This document shows positions 16,553 through 25,280 of a stretch of DNA of 64,000 bases, one piece after another. Made by a program: the position numbers and the translations under genes. The DNA comes from Pontibacter roseus DSM 17521. GTDB lineage: Bacteria; Bacteroidota; Bacteroidia; Cytophagales; Hymenobacteraceae. The first letter of the stretch is position 1; each line of letters begins with the position of its first letter. The stretch spans positions 357,388 to 421,387 of the forward strand of contig NZ_KB890761.1 of NCBI RefSeq assembly GCF_000373265.1. Direction: 5' to 3'. The notes under the pieces were generated by a model. It was not told the origin of the DNA, ran no database searches, and saw only the letters and a list, made by a program, of their open reading frames with translations.

Positions 16553-17926
16553 GTGATTCAACTCGAGAATATCATCTTCCTTATAGTGGCAGGTTTGGGT
16601 ATAGGCCTGTTTGTGTGGCAGATTCGCAAAATCCGCAAAAACATCCTGATAGGGCGTGACGTGGAACTGGCGGATAACCCGTCAGAGCGCATCAACAAGA
16701 CATTGCTGGTGGCCTTTGGGCAGCAGAAAATGTTCAAGCGCATGTTGCCGGCCGTGTTGCACCTGTTCGTGTACGTCGGTTTCCTGGTGATTAATATCGA
16801 GGTGCTGGAAATCATGATAGACGGCGTGTTCGGGACGCACCGGGTGCTGGGCTTCCTAGGGCCGTTCTATGATGGGCTCATGGCCGTGAACGAGATTCTG
16901 GCTGCCCTCGTAATCATCGCCTGCGTGATTTTCCTGTGGAGACGGAACGTGACAAAGGTGCCTCGTCTGGCAACGGGCGTGGAGATGAGAGCCTGGCCCA
17001 AGATGGATGCTAACGTAATCCTGATTACGGAAATCGTACTGATGTTCGCTCTCTTCGCCTTCAACATCGCGGACCTGAAGTTGGCTGCACTTAACAACCA
17101 TGACTTGCCGGGCAGCTTTCCGGTGAGCAGTGCCTTTGTGGACGCCTTTGGCAGCGATGCCGGCACGCTTGCGACCATAGCGAGCGTGGGCTGGTGGATT
17201 CACATCATTGGTATATTAGCGTTTATGAACTACCTGCCTAGTTCTAAGCACTTCCACATCATCATGGCCTTCCCGAACGTGTACTTCTCTAAGCTGTTGC
17301 CGAAGGGTAAGTTCACGACCAACCCGGCCATCACACACGAAATCAAAGCCATGCTGGACCCAAGCTACCAGCCACCGGCTCCTGAGTTGGACGTAGATGG
17401 CAACCCAATCGTGCAGCGCTTTGGTGCTAAAGATGTGGAGGACCTGACCTGGAAGCAGCTGATGGATTCCTATACCTGCACGGAGTGCGGTCGTTGTACC
17501 TCGGTGTGCCCGGCCAACATTACAGGCAAGCTGTTGTCGCCGCGCAAGATTGTGATGGATACCCGCGACCGCATGGAGGAGAAAGGAGAGCATCCGGCTA
17601 TTTTCGCGCCGAACCACTACAAAGAACTGGGCGTGGAGCGTGTGCAGATCACCGATGAGAAGACATTGCTGCGCGGCTATATCACCCCGGAGGAGCTTTG
17701 GGCCTGTACCACCTGCAACGCCTGTGTAGAATCCTGCCCGGTGAACATCGACCAGCTGTCTACCATCATGGACCTGCGCCGCTACCTGGTGCTGGAAGAG
17801 TCTGCCGCGCCAGCCTCGCTCAACGCCATGTTCACCAACATCGAGAACAACGGTGCACCATGGGCCTTCCCGCCGTCAGACCGTTTCAACTGGGCAGAAG
17901 ACTTGTATGTGCCTTCTAAAAACTAG
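16553..17926 (+). CDS. Membrane-anchored 4Fe-4S oxidoreductase subunit (HdrC/GlpC-like with TM domain)
   Basis: 457 aa, GTG start. The N-terminal half has about five membrane segments (near 5-22, 65-88, 105-128, 160-178, 215-235) of the respiratory nitrate-reductase-gamma type that can bind haem. The C-terminal part carries two 4Fe-4S motifs: CTECGRCTSVCP near 308-319 and CTTCNACVESCP near 384-395. Together with the next gene it forms a HdrC/HdrB-like pair that probably passes electrons to or from the membrane quinone pool. The electron donor or substrate cannot be read from the sequence. It is preceded by 168 bases without a gene after tRNA-Phe. Confidence 0.85.
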   Translation: MIQLENIIFLIVAGLGIGLFVWQIRKIRKNILIGRDVELADNPSERINKTLLVAFGQQKMFKRMLPAVLHLFVYVGFLVINIEVLEIMIDGVFGTHRVLGFLGPFYDGLMAVNEILAALVIIACVIFLWRRNVTKVPRLATGVEMRAWPKMDANVILITEIVLMFALFAFNIADLKLAALNNHDLPGSFPVSSAFVDAFGSDAGTLATIASVGWWIHIIGILAFMNYLPSSKHFHIIMAFPNVYFSKLLPKGKFTTNPAITHEIKAMLDPSYQPPAPELDVDGNPIVQRFGAKDVEDLTWKQLMDSYTCTECGRCTSVCPANITGKLLSPRKIVMDTRDRMEEKGEHPAIFAPNHYKELGVERVQITDEKTLLRGYITPEELWACTTCNACVESCPVNIDQLSTIMDLRRYLVLEESAAPASLNAMFTNIENNGAPWAFPPSDRFNWAEDLYVPSKN

Positions 17927-17944
17927 ACAAAAGAATATCTAGAC

Positions 17945-18013
17945 AAAGGACGAAAGACTTTGCGATACGGGACCTGCGAAATAGTCCTTTATCTTATGTC
18001 ATGCAGTCTTTCG
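17945..18013. other. Overlapping inverted repeats between the two Fe-S genes
   Basis: CGAAAGACT (17951-17959) is complementary to AGTCTTTCG (18005-18013), and AAAGGAC (17945-17951) to GTCCTTT (17984-17990). The two helices share base 17951 and are interleaved, so they could form a pseudoknot or alternative folds. The second arm ends 20 nt before the start codon at 18033. There is no T tract for termination. Confidence 0.4.
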
Positions 18014-18032
18014 GCCATTTTCAAATAAACAG

Positions 18033-18851
18033 ATGGAAGAGAATAAAAGATTAGTGAAAGTGCCAACCATGGCGGAGATGGCTGCGAACGGCGAGGAGCC
18101 GGAGGTGCTGTTCTGGGTTGGCTGTGCCGGCTCATTCGATGACCGCTACAAGCGTGTGACCCGTGCCTTTGTGCAGATACTGGAGCACGTGGGCGTGAAG
18201 TATGCCGTGCTGGGCACTGAGGAGAGCTGCACCGGCGAGCCCGCCAAACGAGCCGGCAACGAGTTCCTGTTCCAGATGCAGGCTATCACCAACATAGAGG
18301 TGCTCAATGCCTATAACATAAAGAAGATTGTGACCGCTTGTCCACACTGCTTCAATACTTTGAAAAACGAATACCCGGACCTGGGCGGCAACTATGAGGT
18401 AATTCACCACTCCACGTTCCTGCAGCAGCTCATCAACGAGGGCAAGGTGGCGGTACAAGGAGGCGAGGCGTTCAAAGGCAAGCGCATCACCTTCCACGAC
18501 TCCTGCTACCTGGGCCGCGCCAACGACATTTATGAGGCGCCACGCGATGTGCTCGCTGCCCTGGATGCCGACTTAGTGGAGATGAAGCGCAGCCGCGCCA
18601 ATGGCCTGTGCTGTGGTGCCGGTGGTGCCCAGATGTTCAAGGAGCCGGAGCCGGGTCGCAAAGACATCAACATAGAGCGTACGGAAGAGGCCTTGGCCAC
18701 GCTGGGCACTGGAAATGGTGTGATTGCAACGGCTTGTCCGTTCTGTATGGTAATGATGAGCGACGGCGTGAAGAACAAGGAACAGGAAGAAACCGTAAAA
18801 GTTTTTGACATAGCCGAGCTCATCGCGCAAGCCGAAGGTTTGAGCAGGTAA
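18033..18851 (+). CDS. CCG-domain (Fe-S)-binding oxidoreductase subunit (HdrB/LutA-like)
   Basis: 272 aa, soluble. Two cysteine-rich CCG-type domains: the first has CAGSFDDR near 29-36, ESCTGEPAKRAG near 66-77 (Ser-Cys instead of Cys-Cys) and CPHCFNTL near 107-114; the second has HDSCYLGR near 154-161, a full LCCGAGGAQMF near 191-201 and ACPFC near 233-237. Such domains bind 4Fe-4S or non-cubane clusters in HdrB, GlpC and LutA. It follows the membrane Fe-S gene by 106 nt and is expected to dock on it. The degenerate first motif suggests one full cluster site. Confidence 0.87.
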   Translation: MEENKRLVKVPTMAEMAANGEEPEVLFWVGCAGSFDDRYKRVTRAFVQILEHVGVKYAVLGTEESCTGEPAKRAGNEFLFQMQAITNIEVLNAYNIKKIVTACPHCFNTLKNEYPDLGGNYEVIHHSTFLQQLINEGKVAVQGGEAFKGKRITFHDSCYLGRANDIYEAPRDVLAALDADLVEMKRSRANGLCCGAGGAQMFKEPEPGRKDINIERTEEALATLGTGNGVIATACPFCMVMMSDGVKNKEQEETVKVFDIAELIAQAEGLSR

Positions 18852-18859
18852 ACAGCTAC

Positions 18860-19004
18860 ATTGTTAAATTGGTGATTGTTGTTTTCTGGCAGAGTGTCTT
18901 CCGGTATACCTGATAGTCTAGGTTTGTCAATCCTGTTCAAGGTATAGCGCAGCCACTTGCGGAAGCAACGATTAGACTATTTAGAAGGTCGGCAATTTAA
19001 CAAT
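18860..19004. repeat. 145-nt intergenic element with interleaved inverted repeats
   Basis: Outer arms ATTGTTAAATTG (18860-18871) and CAATTTAACAAT (18993-19004) are perfect complements. Inside lie CTTCCG/CGGAAG and ATAGTCTA/TAGACTAT, plus a TATACCT and an AGGTATA copy in inverted orientation. It ends 23 nt before the next gene. It could be a structured leader RNA or a small MITE-like repeat; it contains no coding frame. Confidence 0.45.
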
Positions 19005-19027
19005 CAACAATCCAACAATATTACATC

Positions 19028-19510
19028 ATGTACATTCCGTTTGACCAACTGCCGCCGCACGCCCGGCTCTGGATATACCAGGCTGACAGGCCTTTGACGA
19101 AAGCAGAGCAGTCCGAAATAAAACCATTGCTGGAGCGTTTTGCTACAGAGTGGAGTAGCCACGGCACCGGCCTTCAGGCCTCTGCCGACCTGCTGCACAA
19201 CCAGTTTCTGGTGCTGGCTAATAACGAGAACGCAACCGCCGCCAGCGGTTGCTCCATCGACAGCTCCGTGGCCTTTGTGCGGGAGCTGGAGCAGCGCCTG
19301 GGGGTATCATTTTTTGACCGCACCCGGCTTGCGTTTCTGCAGGACGGCGAGGTGAAGCTGGTAGGTATGGGGGAGCTGAAAGAGAAGGTGGCCGCCGGCG
19401 AAATAACAGAGAACACGTTATACTTTGATACGTTGGTAAACAAGTATGGAGAGCTGCAGGATGCCTGGCCACGGCCGGCGCGCAACAGCTGGCTCTCCAG
19501 GTATTTCTAA
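19028..19510 (+). CDS. Conserved protein of unknown function (often misnamed ABC transporter ATPase)
   Basis: 160 aa, cytoplasmic, no signal peptide or membrane segment. I recognise it as a protein common in Bacteroidota that databases sometimes call an ABC transporter ATPase, but it has no Walker A, Walker B or signature motif, so that label is not supported. Visible features are an N-terminal MYIPFDQLPPHARLWIYQ, a central SGCSIDSSVAF segment with a Cys near residue 76, and an Asp/Arg-rich middle. It often sits next to the Fe-S pair found upstream here. It lies 24 nt before the PorE-like gene. Confidence 0.75.
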   Translation: MYIPFDQLPPHARLWIYQADRPLTKAEQSEIKPLLERFATEWSSHGTGLQASADLLHNQFLVLANNENATAASGCSIDSSVAFVRELEQRLGVSFFDRTRLAFLQDGEVKLVGMGELKEKVAAGEITENTLYFDTLVNKYGELQDAWPRPARNSWLSRYF

Positions 19511-19534
19511 ACCTGTAAACATAAACCCGAGCTC

Positions 19535-21481
19535 ATGCATCCATCGCTGCCGTTAAAGCCACTGGCGCACTGCCTTCAGTCTACAGGTATATTCCTGCTG
19601 CTCCTTTTTGTGCTGGGCTCGTGCGGGGCTGGCCTATACCTGGGCAAAGGCGACAAGCGCTTTCAGGAAGAGCAGTATGAGCGCGCCATCGAGTTCTACA
19701 AGCAAGCCTTGGGCAAGGAGGGGAATTCCGGGGAAGTCAACTACAAAATAGCCGAGGCCTACCGCCTTTCCAACCGCCTGGCGCAGGCGGAGCCCTTCTA
19801 CAAAGCCGCCCTCGACAACAACTTCCGGAAGGAGGAGGCTTACTTCCATTACGGCATGGCCCTGAAGGCCAACAGCAAGTACGAGGCCGCGCTGGGCCAG
19901 ATGCAGGATTATGCCCGCATCGGCAGCAACCCACGCCTGAAAGGCCTGGCGCAAAAAGAAGTGGAGGTGCTGAGCCAACTGAGCATGATTCTCAAAAAGA
20001 ACTCCGGCTTTGCGCTGCAGAACCTGGAGGTGCTGAACACAGAAGGCTCCGAGTTTGCGCCTTACGTGCTCAACAACGAACTCATCTTCTCCTCCACACG
20101 CGGGCCCGGCAAAGAGTACCTGGGCAACGGCGAAGGTTTCCTGAACATCTTCGCGACAACACTTGGCGACTCCGCTACTATGGGCGGTGCAGTGCGCCAG
20201 TTGGAAGGCGTGAACGTGGAAGGTATACACGATGCCATGGCCACCTTCACCGACGAAGGCAATACTATGGTGTTCGCCCGCGGCAATGAAGGCACTAAGA
20301 AAGGCCGCCAGAACGTGGACCTGTACGTGTCGTTCTACCGCTCCAACGCCTGGACCGAGCCAAAGCTGCTCAACATAAACGACCCACGCGCCTGGGATTC
20401 CTCACCGGCCATCTCGCCGGACGGCAAAACGCTCTACTTCGCCTCGGACCGCAAAGGCGGCCTGGGCGGCAACGACATCTACAAATCTGCCATAGATGAT
20501 AACGGCCGTTTCTTGGCTCCCGAGAACCTGGGGCCTGACATCAACACGCCCGGAAACGAAAGCTATGTGTATGTGGGCCCCGATGGTACACTGTATGTGG
20601 CCTCAGATGGACTGCCCGGCCTGGGAGGTATGGATTTGTTCCGGATAGAGGATGGCAAGCCGGTGAACATGGGTACGCCCGTCAACTCCAGCGGCGACGA
20701 CTTCGGTATTTTCTTCCAGGATGACTACTCCGGCTACCTCTCCTCCAACCGTGAAGGCGGCAAAGGCGGCGACGACATCTATGCCATATCCAAATCGCGC
20801 CGCAAGCTGGTGAATTTCTTCGTGGATGGCACCGTATACCAGCGTCGCGACAAAGACAAGCAGCAGACCGTGGTGCCGAACATCACCGTTGTGCTGCAGA
20901 ACGAGCAGGGCCAGAAGCTAGCTGAGGCAAAGGCTGACGCCGAAGGCAAATTCAGCTTCCCTCTCGACAGTGCCTCTGCCTACTCCCTGCTTTCGGAGAA
21001 GGAGGGGTTCTTTGCAGCCCGGCAGCGCATCACTACTGTTGGCAAGATGCCGCCGCAGAACCAACTGCCGAACGACGTGAACGAAGTGCGCCTGACGGCC
21101 AACCTGGTGCTGAATGAGATTGTGAAAGAGAAAGCAATCGTGCTGGAGAACATCTTCTACGACTTCGACAAAGCCAACATACGCCCGGACGCGGCCGCGG
21201 AACTGGACAAACTGGTGGAGATACTCGTAGACAACCCGCGCATCTCCATAGAGTTGAGCTCACACACCGACTCCCGCGGCGTCGACATCTACAACCAGGA
21301 TTTGTCGCAGCGGCGCGCGCAGTCGGCTGTGAATTATATTATCTCGAAAGGTATAGACCGGTCACGCATCACGGCCAAAGGCTATGGCGAGAGCCGCCCA
21401 GTGGTACGCAACGCCAAGACGGAGGAACAACACCAGCGCAACCGCCGCACCGAGTTCAAAGTGGTGCGGGTGCAGGAGTAA
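19535..21481 (+). CDS. OmpA-family lipoprotein with TPR, PD40 propeller and CRD (PorE-like)
   Basis: 648 aa. Lipoprotein signal with lipobox LGSC (Cys30). Order of domains: TPR repeats at about 38-140, PD40/WD40-type beta-propeller blades at about 165-430 (SPDGKTLYFASDRKGGLGGNDIY is a clear blade), a carboxypeptidase-regulatory-like domain at about 445-520, and a C-terminal OmpA peptidoglycan-binding domain at about 530-645 (YDFDKANIRPDAAAELDKL, then HTDSRG and NRRTEFKVV). This is the architecture of PorE of Porphyromonas, a type IX secretion component, and of gliding-related OmpA proteins. No other T9SS gene is in the window, so the assignment rests on architecture. A bidirectional terminator follows. 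Confidence 0.85.
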   Translation: MHPSLPLKPLAHCLQSTGIFLLLLFVLGSCGAGLYLGKGDKRFQEEQYERAIEFYKQALGKEGNSGEVNYKIAEAYRLSNRLAQAEPFYKAALDNNFRKEEAYFHYGMALKANSKYEAALGQMQDYARIGSNPRLKGLAQKEVEVLSQLSMILKKNSGFALQNLEVLNTEGSEFAPYVLNNELIFSSTRGPGKEYLGNGEGFLNIFATTLGDSATMGGAVRQLEGVNVEGIHDAMATFTDEGNTMVFARGNEGTKKGRQNVDLYVSFYRSNAWTEPKLLNINDPRAWDSSPAISPDGKTLYFASDRKGGLGGNDIYKSAIDDNGRFLAPENLGPDINTPGNESYVYVGPDGTLYVASDGLPGLGGMDLFRIEDGKPVNMGTPVNSSGDDFGIFFQDDYSGYLSSNREGGKGGDDIYAISKSRRKLVNFFVDGTVYQRRDKDKQQTVVPNITVVLQNEQGQKLAEAKADAEGKFSFPLDSASAYSLLSEKEGFFAARQRITTVGKMPPQNQLPNDVNEVRLTANLVLNEIVKEKAIVLENIFYDFDKANIRPDAAAELDKLVEILVDNPRISIELSSHTDSRGVDIYNQDLSQRRAQSAVNYIISKGIDRSRITAKGYGESRPVVRNAKTEEQHQRNRRTEFKVVRVQE

Positions 21482-21510
21482 CAGGTATAGCGCTGTACCT
21501 TCAACTAGAC

Positions 21511-21557
21511 AAACCGGCGGCTGGAGTTCTTAGACTCCGGCCGCCGGTTTCGCTTTT
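21511..21557. terminator. Bidirectional terminator between convergent genes
   Basis: 17-bp stem with one G-T pair (21511-21527 with 21534-21550), core CCGGCGGC/GCCGCCGG, loop TCTTAG. Copies of the iterated word lie on both sides (21483 and 21567-21580). Confidence 0.9.
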
Positions 21558-21577
21558 GTGCTTGGCTATACCTATAC

Positions 21578-22114
21578 CTACCGGAAGGTGTATTTCAGGC
21601 CAAGGCCCAGGTTGCTGGTGTTGCGCAGGTTGAGGTTGTAGGAGCCACCGCCAACGCGCATGAGCGTGGAGCGGTAGTCCAGCGAAACCGCAATAGGGAG
21701 TCTCCTGAACTGGTACTCTATACCTATGGTGGGAATCACCACCAGGTTGGACTGTGTGGTCTCGTTGTCATAGTATTTGCTGTCCGGCCGTATGATGCCC
21801 ATACCTATACCGGCATAAGGCCTGATGCGCTCCGACGTGGCAAGTTTAGGTTGCCAGATGTAACTGAGGGAGGCGAGGTAGTTACGGGCGTTCGGGTTGA
21901 TGGTGGAATGTACCTCCAGGGCAGATTGCCGGCTGAAGAAGAATTTGCCTGTTATACCTAAGTCCACCCCTGTAGGGCCTCCGGCAGAGTAGCGTATGCC
22001 CACAGCTACCTTATAGGGAGCCGAAACATGGTGTTTAACTTGTAAAGAATCCTGTGCCTGTGCTGCACTGAACAAACACAGGTTGATGAGCGAGGTTAAG
22101 AGCTTCTTCTTCAT
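21578..22114 (-). CDS. Outer-membrane beta-barrel protein of unknown function
   Basis: 178 aa. A signal peptide (MKKKLLTSLINLCLFSAAQAQ, cleavage after AQA-Q) is followed by alternating amphipathic strands typical of small OmpW/OmpX-like barrels (AVGIRYSAGGPTGVDLGITG, YAGIGMGI, LGLGLKYTF with a C-terminal aromatic). The terminal FR is close to the usual aromatic ending. It stands alone between a shared terminator and the divergent purM control region. No ligand or role can be inferred. Confidence 0.75.
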   Translation of the reverse strand: MKKKLLTSLINLCLFSAAQAQDSLQVKHHVSAPYKVAVGIRYSAGGPTGVDLGITGKFFFSRQSALEVHSTINPNARNYLASLSYIWQPKLATSERIRPYAGIGMGIIRPDSKYYDNETTQSNLVVIPTIGIEYQFRRLPIAVSLDYRSTLMRVGGGSYNLNLRNTSNLGLGLKYTFR

Positions 22115-22292
22115 AGGCTTGAGGAGGTTTTATATAGAGGAGTCAATATACTCTGGAATGGTTGCAAGCGGGTAGAATGGTGGCTATACCTCAGGTTGCT
22201 CTTCCGGCTAGTCCTGGCCACAGCTTGTTTCAAAAAATTTGCTCCTGTCTTTTTTACAGAGCCCTTTTGCCGTATATACAAAGGCCTTTTCT

Positions 22293-22300
22293 TACATTTG
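22293..22300 (+). promoter_or_regulatory. Likely -7 element of purM
   Basis: TACATTTG matches TAnnTTTG, 22 nt before the ATG. TTTTG at 22265-22269 may be the -33 element, though at 23 nt the spacing is long. No purine riboswitch was recognised in 22115-22322. Confidence 0.5.
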
Positions 22301-22322
22301 TAAGGCAAGTAAGACCAGCACT

Positions 22323-23492
22323 ATGGAAAACAGATACCTCCGGCGTGGCGTGTCCGCCTCAAAGGAAGACGTACACAACGCCATCAAGAACATAGACAAA
22401 GGGCTTTTCCCGAAAGCATTCTGCAAAATCATCCCTGACATCCTCACCGGTGACCCGGAGCACTGCGTCCTCATGCACGCAGACGGCGCGGGTACCAAGT
22501 CGGCGCTCGCCTACATGTACTGGAAAGAGACCGGCGACCTGAGCGTATGGAAAGGCATAGCACAGGACGCCGTGGTGATGAACACCGACGACCTGCTGTG
22601 CGTGGGCGCCACCGATAACATCCTGCTCTCTTCCACCATCGGCCGCAACAAGAACCTGATACCCGGCGAGGTGATTGCCGCCATCATCAACGGCACCGAG
22701 GAGGTGCTGCAAATGCTGCGCGATAACGGCATCGGCATCTACAGCACCGGCGGCGAGACGGCTGACGTGGGCGACCTGGTGCGCACCATCATCGTGGACA
22801 GCACCGTGACGGCTCGCATGCGCCGCGACGAAGTCATCTCCAACCACAACATCCAACCTGGTGATGTGATAGTAGGGTTTGCCTCCTATGGCCAAGCCAC
22901 CTACGAGGATGAGTACAATGGCGGCATGGGCAGCAACGGCCTCACCTCCGCCCGCCACGATGTTTTCCACAAGTACCTTTCAGCCTCCTACCCGGAGAGC
23001 TACGACCCGGAATTGCCAAAAGACCTGGTATATTCGGGCAACTACCGCCTGACGGATGTGGATGAGGAGACAGGTATGGAGATAGGCAAACTGGTGCTTT
23101 CACCGACGCGTACCTATGCGCCCATCGTGAAAGCGATACTGGAGCAGCACCGCCCGCACCTGCACGGCATGGTGCACTGCAGCGGCGGCGGCCAGACCAA
23201 AGTGCTGCACTTCACCGAGAAGGTGCACATCATCAAGAACAACCTCTTCCCGGTGCCGCCACTGTTCCGCATCATACAGGAGCAGAGCCACACCGACTGG
23301 AAAGAGATGTATAAGGTCTTCAACATGGGCCACCGCCTCGAGATATACCTGCCGGAGCAGCACGCCCAGAGCCTGATTGACATTTCGAAGTCCTTTGGGG
23401 TGGATGCGCAGATTATCGGGCGTGTAGAAGCCAGTGAGCGCAACGAGCTTACGATTAAGAGTGATAAAGGAAAGTTTTATTATGAAGGGTAA
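22323..23492 (+). CDS. purM: Phosphoribosylformylglycinamidine cyclo-ligase (AIR synthase)
   Basis: 389 aa with the ATG at 22323; a longer upstream frame is not conserved. PurM closes FGAM to AIR in purine synthesis using ATP. Features are HADGAGTKSALAYMY near 51-65 (nucleotide and substrate contacts), AQDAVVMNTDDLLCVGA near 80-96, STGGETADVGD near 140-150 and the C-terminal HCSGGGQTKVL near 286-296. It is about 40 residues longer than the enterobacterial enzyme, as in other Bacteroidota. Monocistronic with its own promoter and terminator. Confidence 0.93.
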   Translation: MENRYLRRGVSASKEDVHNAIKNIDKGLFPKAFCKIIPDILTGDPEHCVLMHADGAGTKSALAYMYWKETGDLSVWKGIAQDAVVMNTDDLLCVGATDNILLSSTIGRNKNLIPGEVIAAIINGTEEVLQMLRDNGIGIYSTGGETADVGDLVRTIIVDSTVTARMRRDEVISNHNIQPGDVIVGFASYGQATYEDEYNGGMGSNGLTSARHDVFHKYLSASYPESYDPELPKDLVYSGNYRLTDVDEETGMEIGKLVLSPTRTYAPIVKAILEQHRPHLHGMVHCSGGGQTKVLHFTEKVHIIKNNLFPVPPLFRIIQEQSHTDWKEMYKVFNMGHRLEIYLPEQHAQSLIDISKSFGVDAQIIGRVEASERNELTIKSDKGKFYYEG

Positions 23493-23512
23493 AACCAAGA
23501 ATGCATAAATGC

Positions 23513-23543
23513 AAAACCACAGGTATAGCGCCTGTGGTTTTTT
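23513..23543 (+). terminator. Terminator of purM, iterated word in the loop
   Basis: AAAACCACAGG (23513-23523) pairs with CCTGTGGTTTT (23531-23541), followed by TT. The AGGTATAGC word spans the left arm and the seven-base loop. Confidence 0.9.
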
Positions 23544-23656
23544 GCTTTTGGATATATTGTAATCCGTTTATCTTTTGTTATTAGTTCTGCAGGAGAGTTT
23601 CCTAGGTTTATACAAATCTATATATTTGGCTATTATATTCTTCCTGAAACCCTTTT

Positions 23657-24358
23657 ATGAAAACAACAACTTATATCCCCCGATGGAGCAGCGCTCTGAC
23701 CAAATCACTCGCTTTATTTACCCTCTTTTTTGCTTTGACTCTCCCAGTTCTTGGGCAGCACTCAATAGTTGAATCACCAGAATCTAAATCTTTCATAGGC
23801 ATCGGAGTAAGCACTACTGGTTATTATTTACCTGGTAAACCAAAGTATGAGTATATGGCGGGTGTTACACCATTCTTAACCATCCATTATGGGTATAGCC
23901 TTAGCAAGAGAGCCACTATACAAGCTGGCTTAGGGTATGGTGCGAACGAATCATCACATTATACTACCAGGTATGTTTCTGCTGATGAAATTTACGAAGT
24001 GCACGCAATACAGAACCTTAGGGCAGTAGTTGTGCCAGTTACCTTGAAGTTCACCCCTTTAAATCCTCATAGGAAGTTACAGCTTTATGCAAATGCCACG
24101 CTTGCCCCTACTGTTGGTCGTATCAAAGCAAGCGCTACTGAGAGTATAGAGGGAAGCTCTTTGGAACTCTACAATGAAGAAACATCCGCATTCAATATGG
24201 TAGCAACAGGTGGACTAACGCTGAATTACAAAATGACTTCTCGGCTCGAGGGTTTTGTTGATGGCATGTTATTTTATAAAAACCTCCATAGTAGGGGGAC
24301 ACTGCATAATCAAAAGCCTATGTCAGTAGGCATAGGATTGAATTACAGATTGAAGTAA
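23657..24358 (+). CDS. Outer-membrane beta-barrel family protein
   Basis: 233 aa. An N-terminal signal (basic start, then LALFTLFFALTLPVLGQ) is followed by repeated amphipathic strands ending with MSVGIGLNYRLK, which is typical of porin-like/OMP_b-brl proteins of Bacteroidota. The function is unknown. Base use is visibly more AT-rich than in the flanking purM and DUF4476 genes, so it may be recently acquired or under weaker codon selection. It has its own terminator and no operon partner. Confidence 0.75.
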   Translation: MKTTTYIPRWSSALTKSLALFTLFFALTLPVLGQHSIVESPESKSFIGIGVSTTGYYLPGKPKYEYMAGVTPFLTIHYGYSLSKRATIQAGLGYGANESSHYTTRYVSADEIYEVHAIQNLRAVVVPVTLKFTPLNPHRKLQLYANATLAPTVGRIKASATESIEGSSLELYNEETSAFNMVATGGLTLNYKMTSRLEGFVDGMLFYKNLHSRGTLHNQKPMSVGIGLNYRLK

Positions 24359-24380
24359 AGGCGCTATCACAATTTACAGA

Positions 24381-24411
24381 AACCCACAGGCCCAACACCT
24401 GTGGGTTTTTC
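24381..24411 (+). terminator. Intrinsic terminator of the beta-barrel gene
   Basis: AACCCACAGG (24381-24390) pairs with CCTGTGGGTT (24398-24407), loop CCCAACA, then a T run. Two tandem TATACCT copies lie just after it. Confidence 0.92.
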
Positions 24412-24527
24412 TTATACCTATACCTGCAATCAACAAATCCCCCGCAGACAAACTCAATAGGACTTTAGTTCCACAAACTGGCACAATAATTGGCTTGGCA
24501 GAAGTATACGCTAAAACCTATACTGCC

Positions 24528-25259
24528 ATGAAAAAGCTTCTACTCCCGCTTCTGTTTGTGCTGCTGGCGCTGCCCGCTTTCGCACAACCTACTGTCGTGA
24601 CCTTTACCACCCATCGGGGAGAACTCTTCCAGATGGCGCTGGACGGGCGCCTTATCAACCGCACCGCCTCCAACTTCGTGCGCATCTCGCATTTGAAGCC
24701 CGGCAACCATTATGTGGAGTTCCGCATCCGGGGCCGGCACGGCGTGTATAGGACCGGAATAAACGTATTCGCCCGCGCCGGCTTCGAGACGAACTACGCC
24801 GTGCGTGTCTCCGGCCGCAAAGTGAGCCTGCGCGTCATCAGTGAAGTGCCGCTGGGTCCGCCGGTGGTGGTCGTGCCGCCGCCAGTTCCGCCGCGCTACC
24901 CCGATAGGTATGAGGATCGTTACGAGCCCGTGCCTCCGCGCAACGAGCAGCCCGCCAACGACTGCCGCAACCTGCTGGACCGCTACGATGTGGACCGCCT
25001 GATAGAGACCATGAAAGGCCGCGACTTCGAGAGCACCAAACTCACCATTGCGCGGGAGGCCGTGCGAAACGGTAGCATCGTGTCAGAGAACCTGCGCCGC
25101 GTGCTGCTGCAGCTGGAGTATGAGAGCAGCCGCCTGGAGTTTGCCAAGTTCGCCTACGACAACGTCTGCGACAAAGAGCGCTTCTACTATATCTACGACG
25201 TCTTCCAGTTCGACAGCAATGTGCGGGAATTGGAAGAGTACACCAGCCGCAGACGTTAA
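24528..25259 (+). CDS. DUF4476 domain secreted protein
   Basis: 243 aa with the ATG at 24528. Signal peptide (KKLLLPLLFVLLALPAFAQ), an N-terminal beta-rich domain (about 20-100) resembling the small domain common in these proteins, a Pro/Val-rich linker near 108-145 (repeated PP and RYP, DRYE), and a C-terminal DUF4476 domain (about 150-240: DVDRLIETMKGRDFESTKLT, then YDNVCDKERFYYIYDVFQFDSNVREL). The family is of unknown function and found in Bacteroidota envelopes. It ends in a shared terminator with the convergent AraC gene. Confidence 0.85.
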   Translation: MKKLLLPLLFVLLALPAFAQPTVVTFTTHRGELFQMALDGRLINRTASNFVRISHLKPGNHYVEFRIRGRHGVYRTGINVFARAGFETNYAVRVSGRKVSLRVISEVPLGPPVVVVPPPVPPRYPDRYEDRYEPVPPRNEQPANDCRNLLDRYDVDRLIETMKGRDFESTKLTIAREAVRNGSIVSENLRRVLLQLEYESSRLEFAKFAYDNVCDKERFYYIYDVFQFDSNVRELEEYTSRRR

Positions 25260-25280
25260 GGCAGAAAGCAATCACAGCAC

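Noticed and set aside
22115..22322. Purine riboswitch ahead of purM
   Set aside because: No aptamer-like three-way junction or conserved core was recognised; a simple promoter explains the gap.
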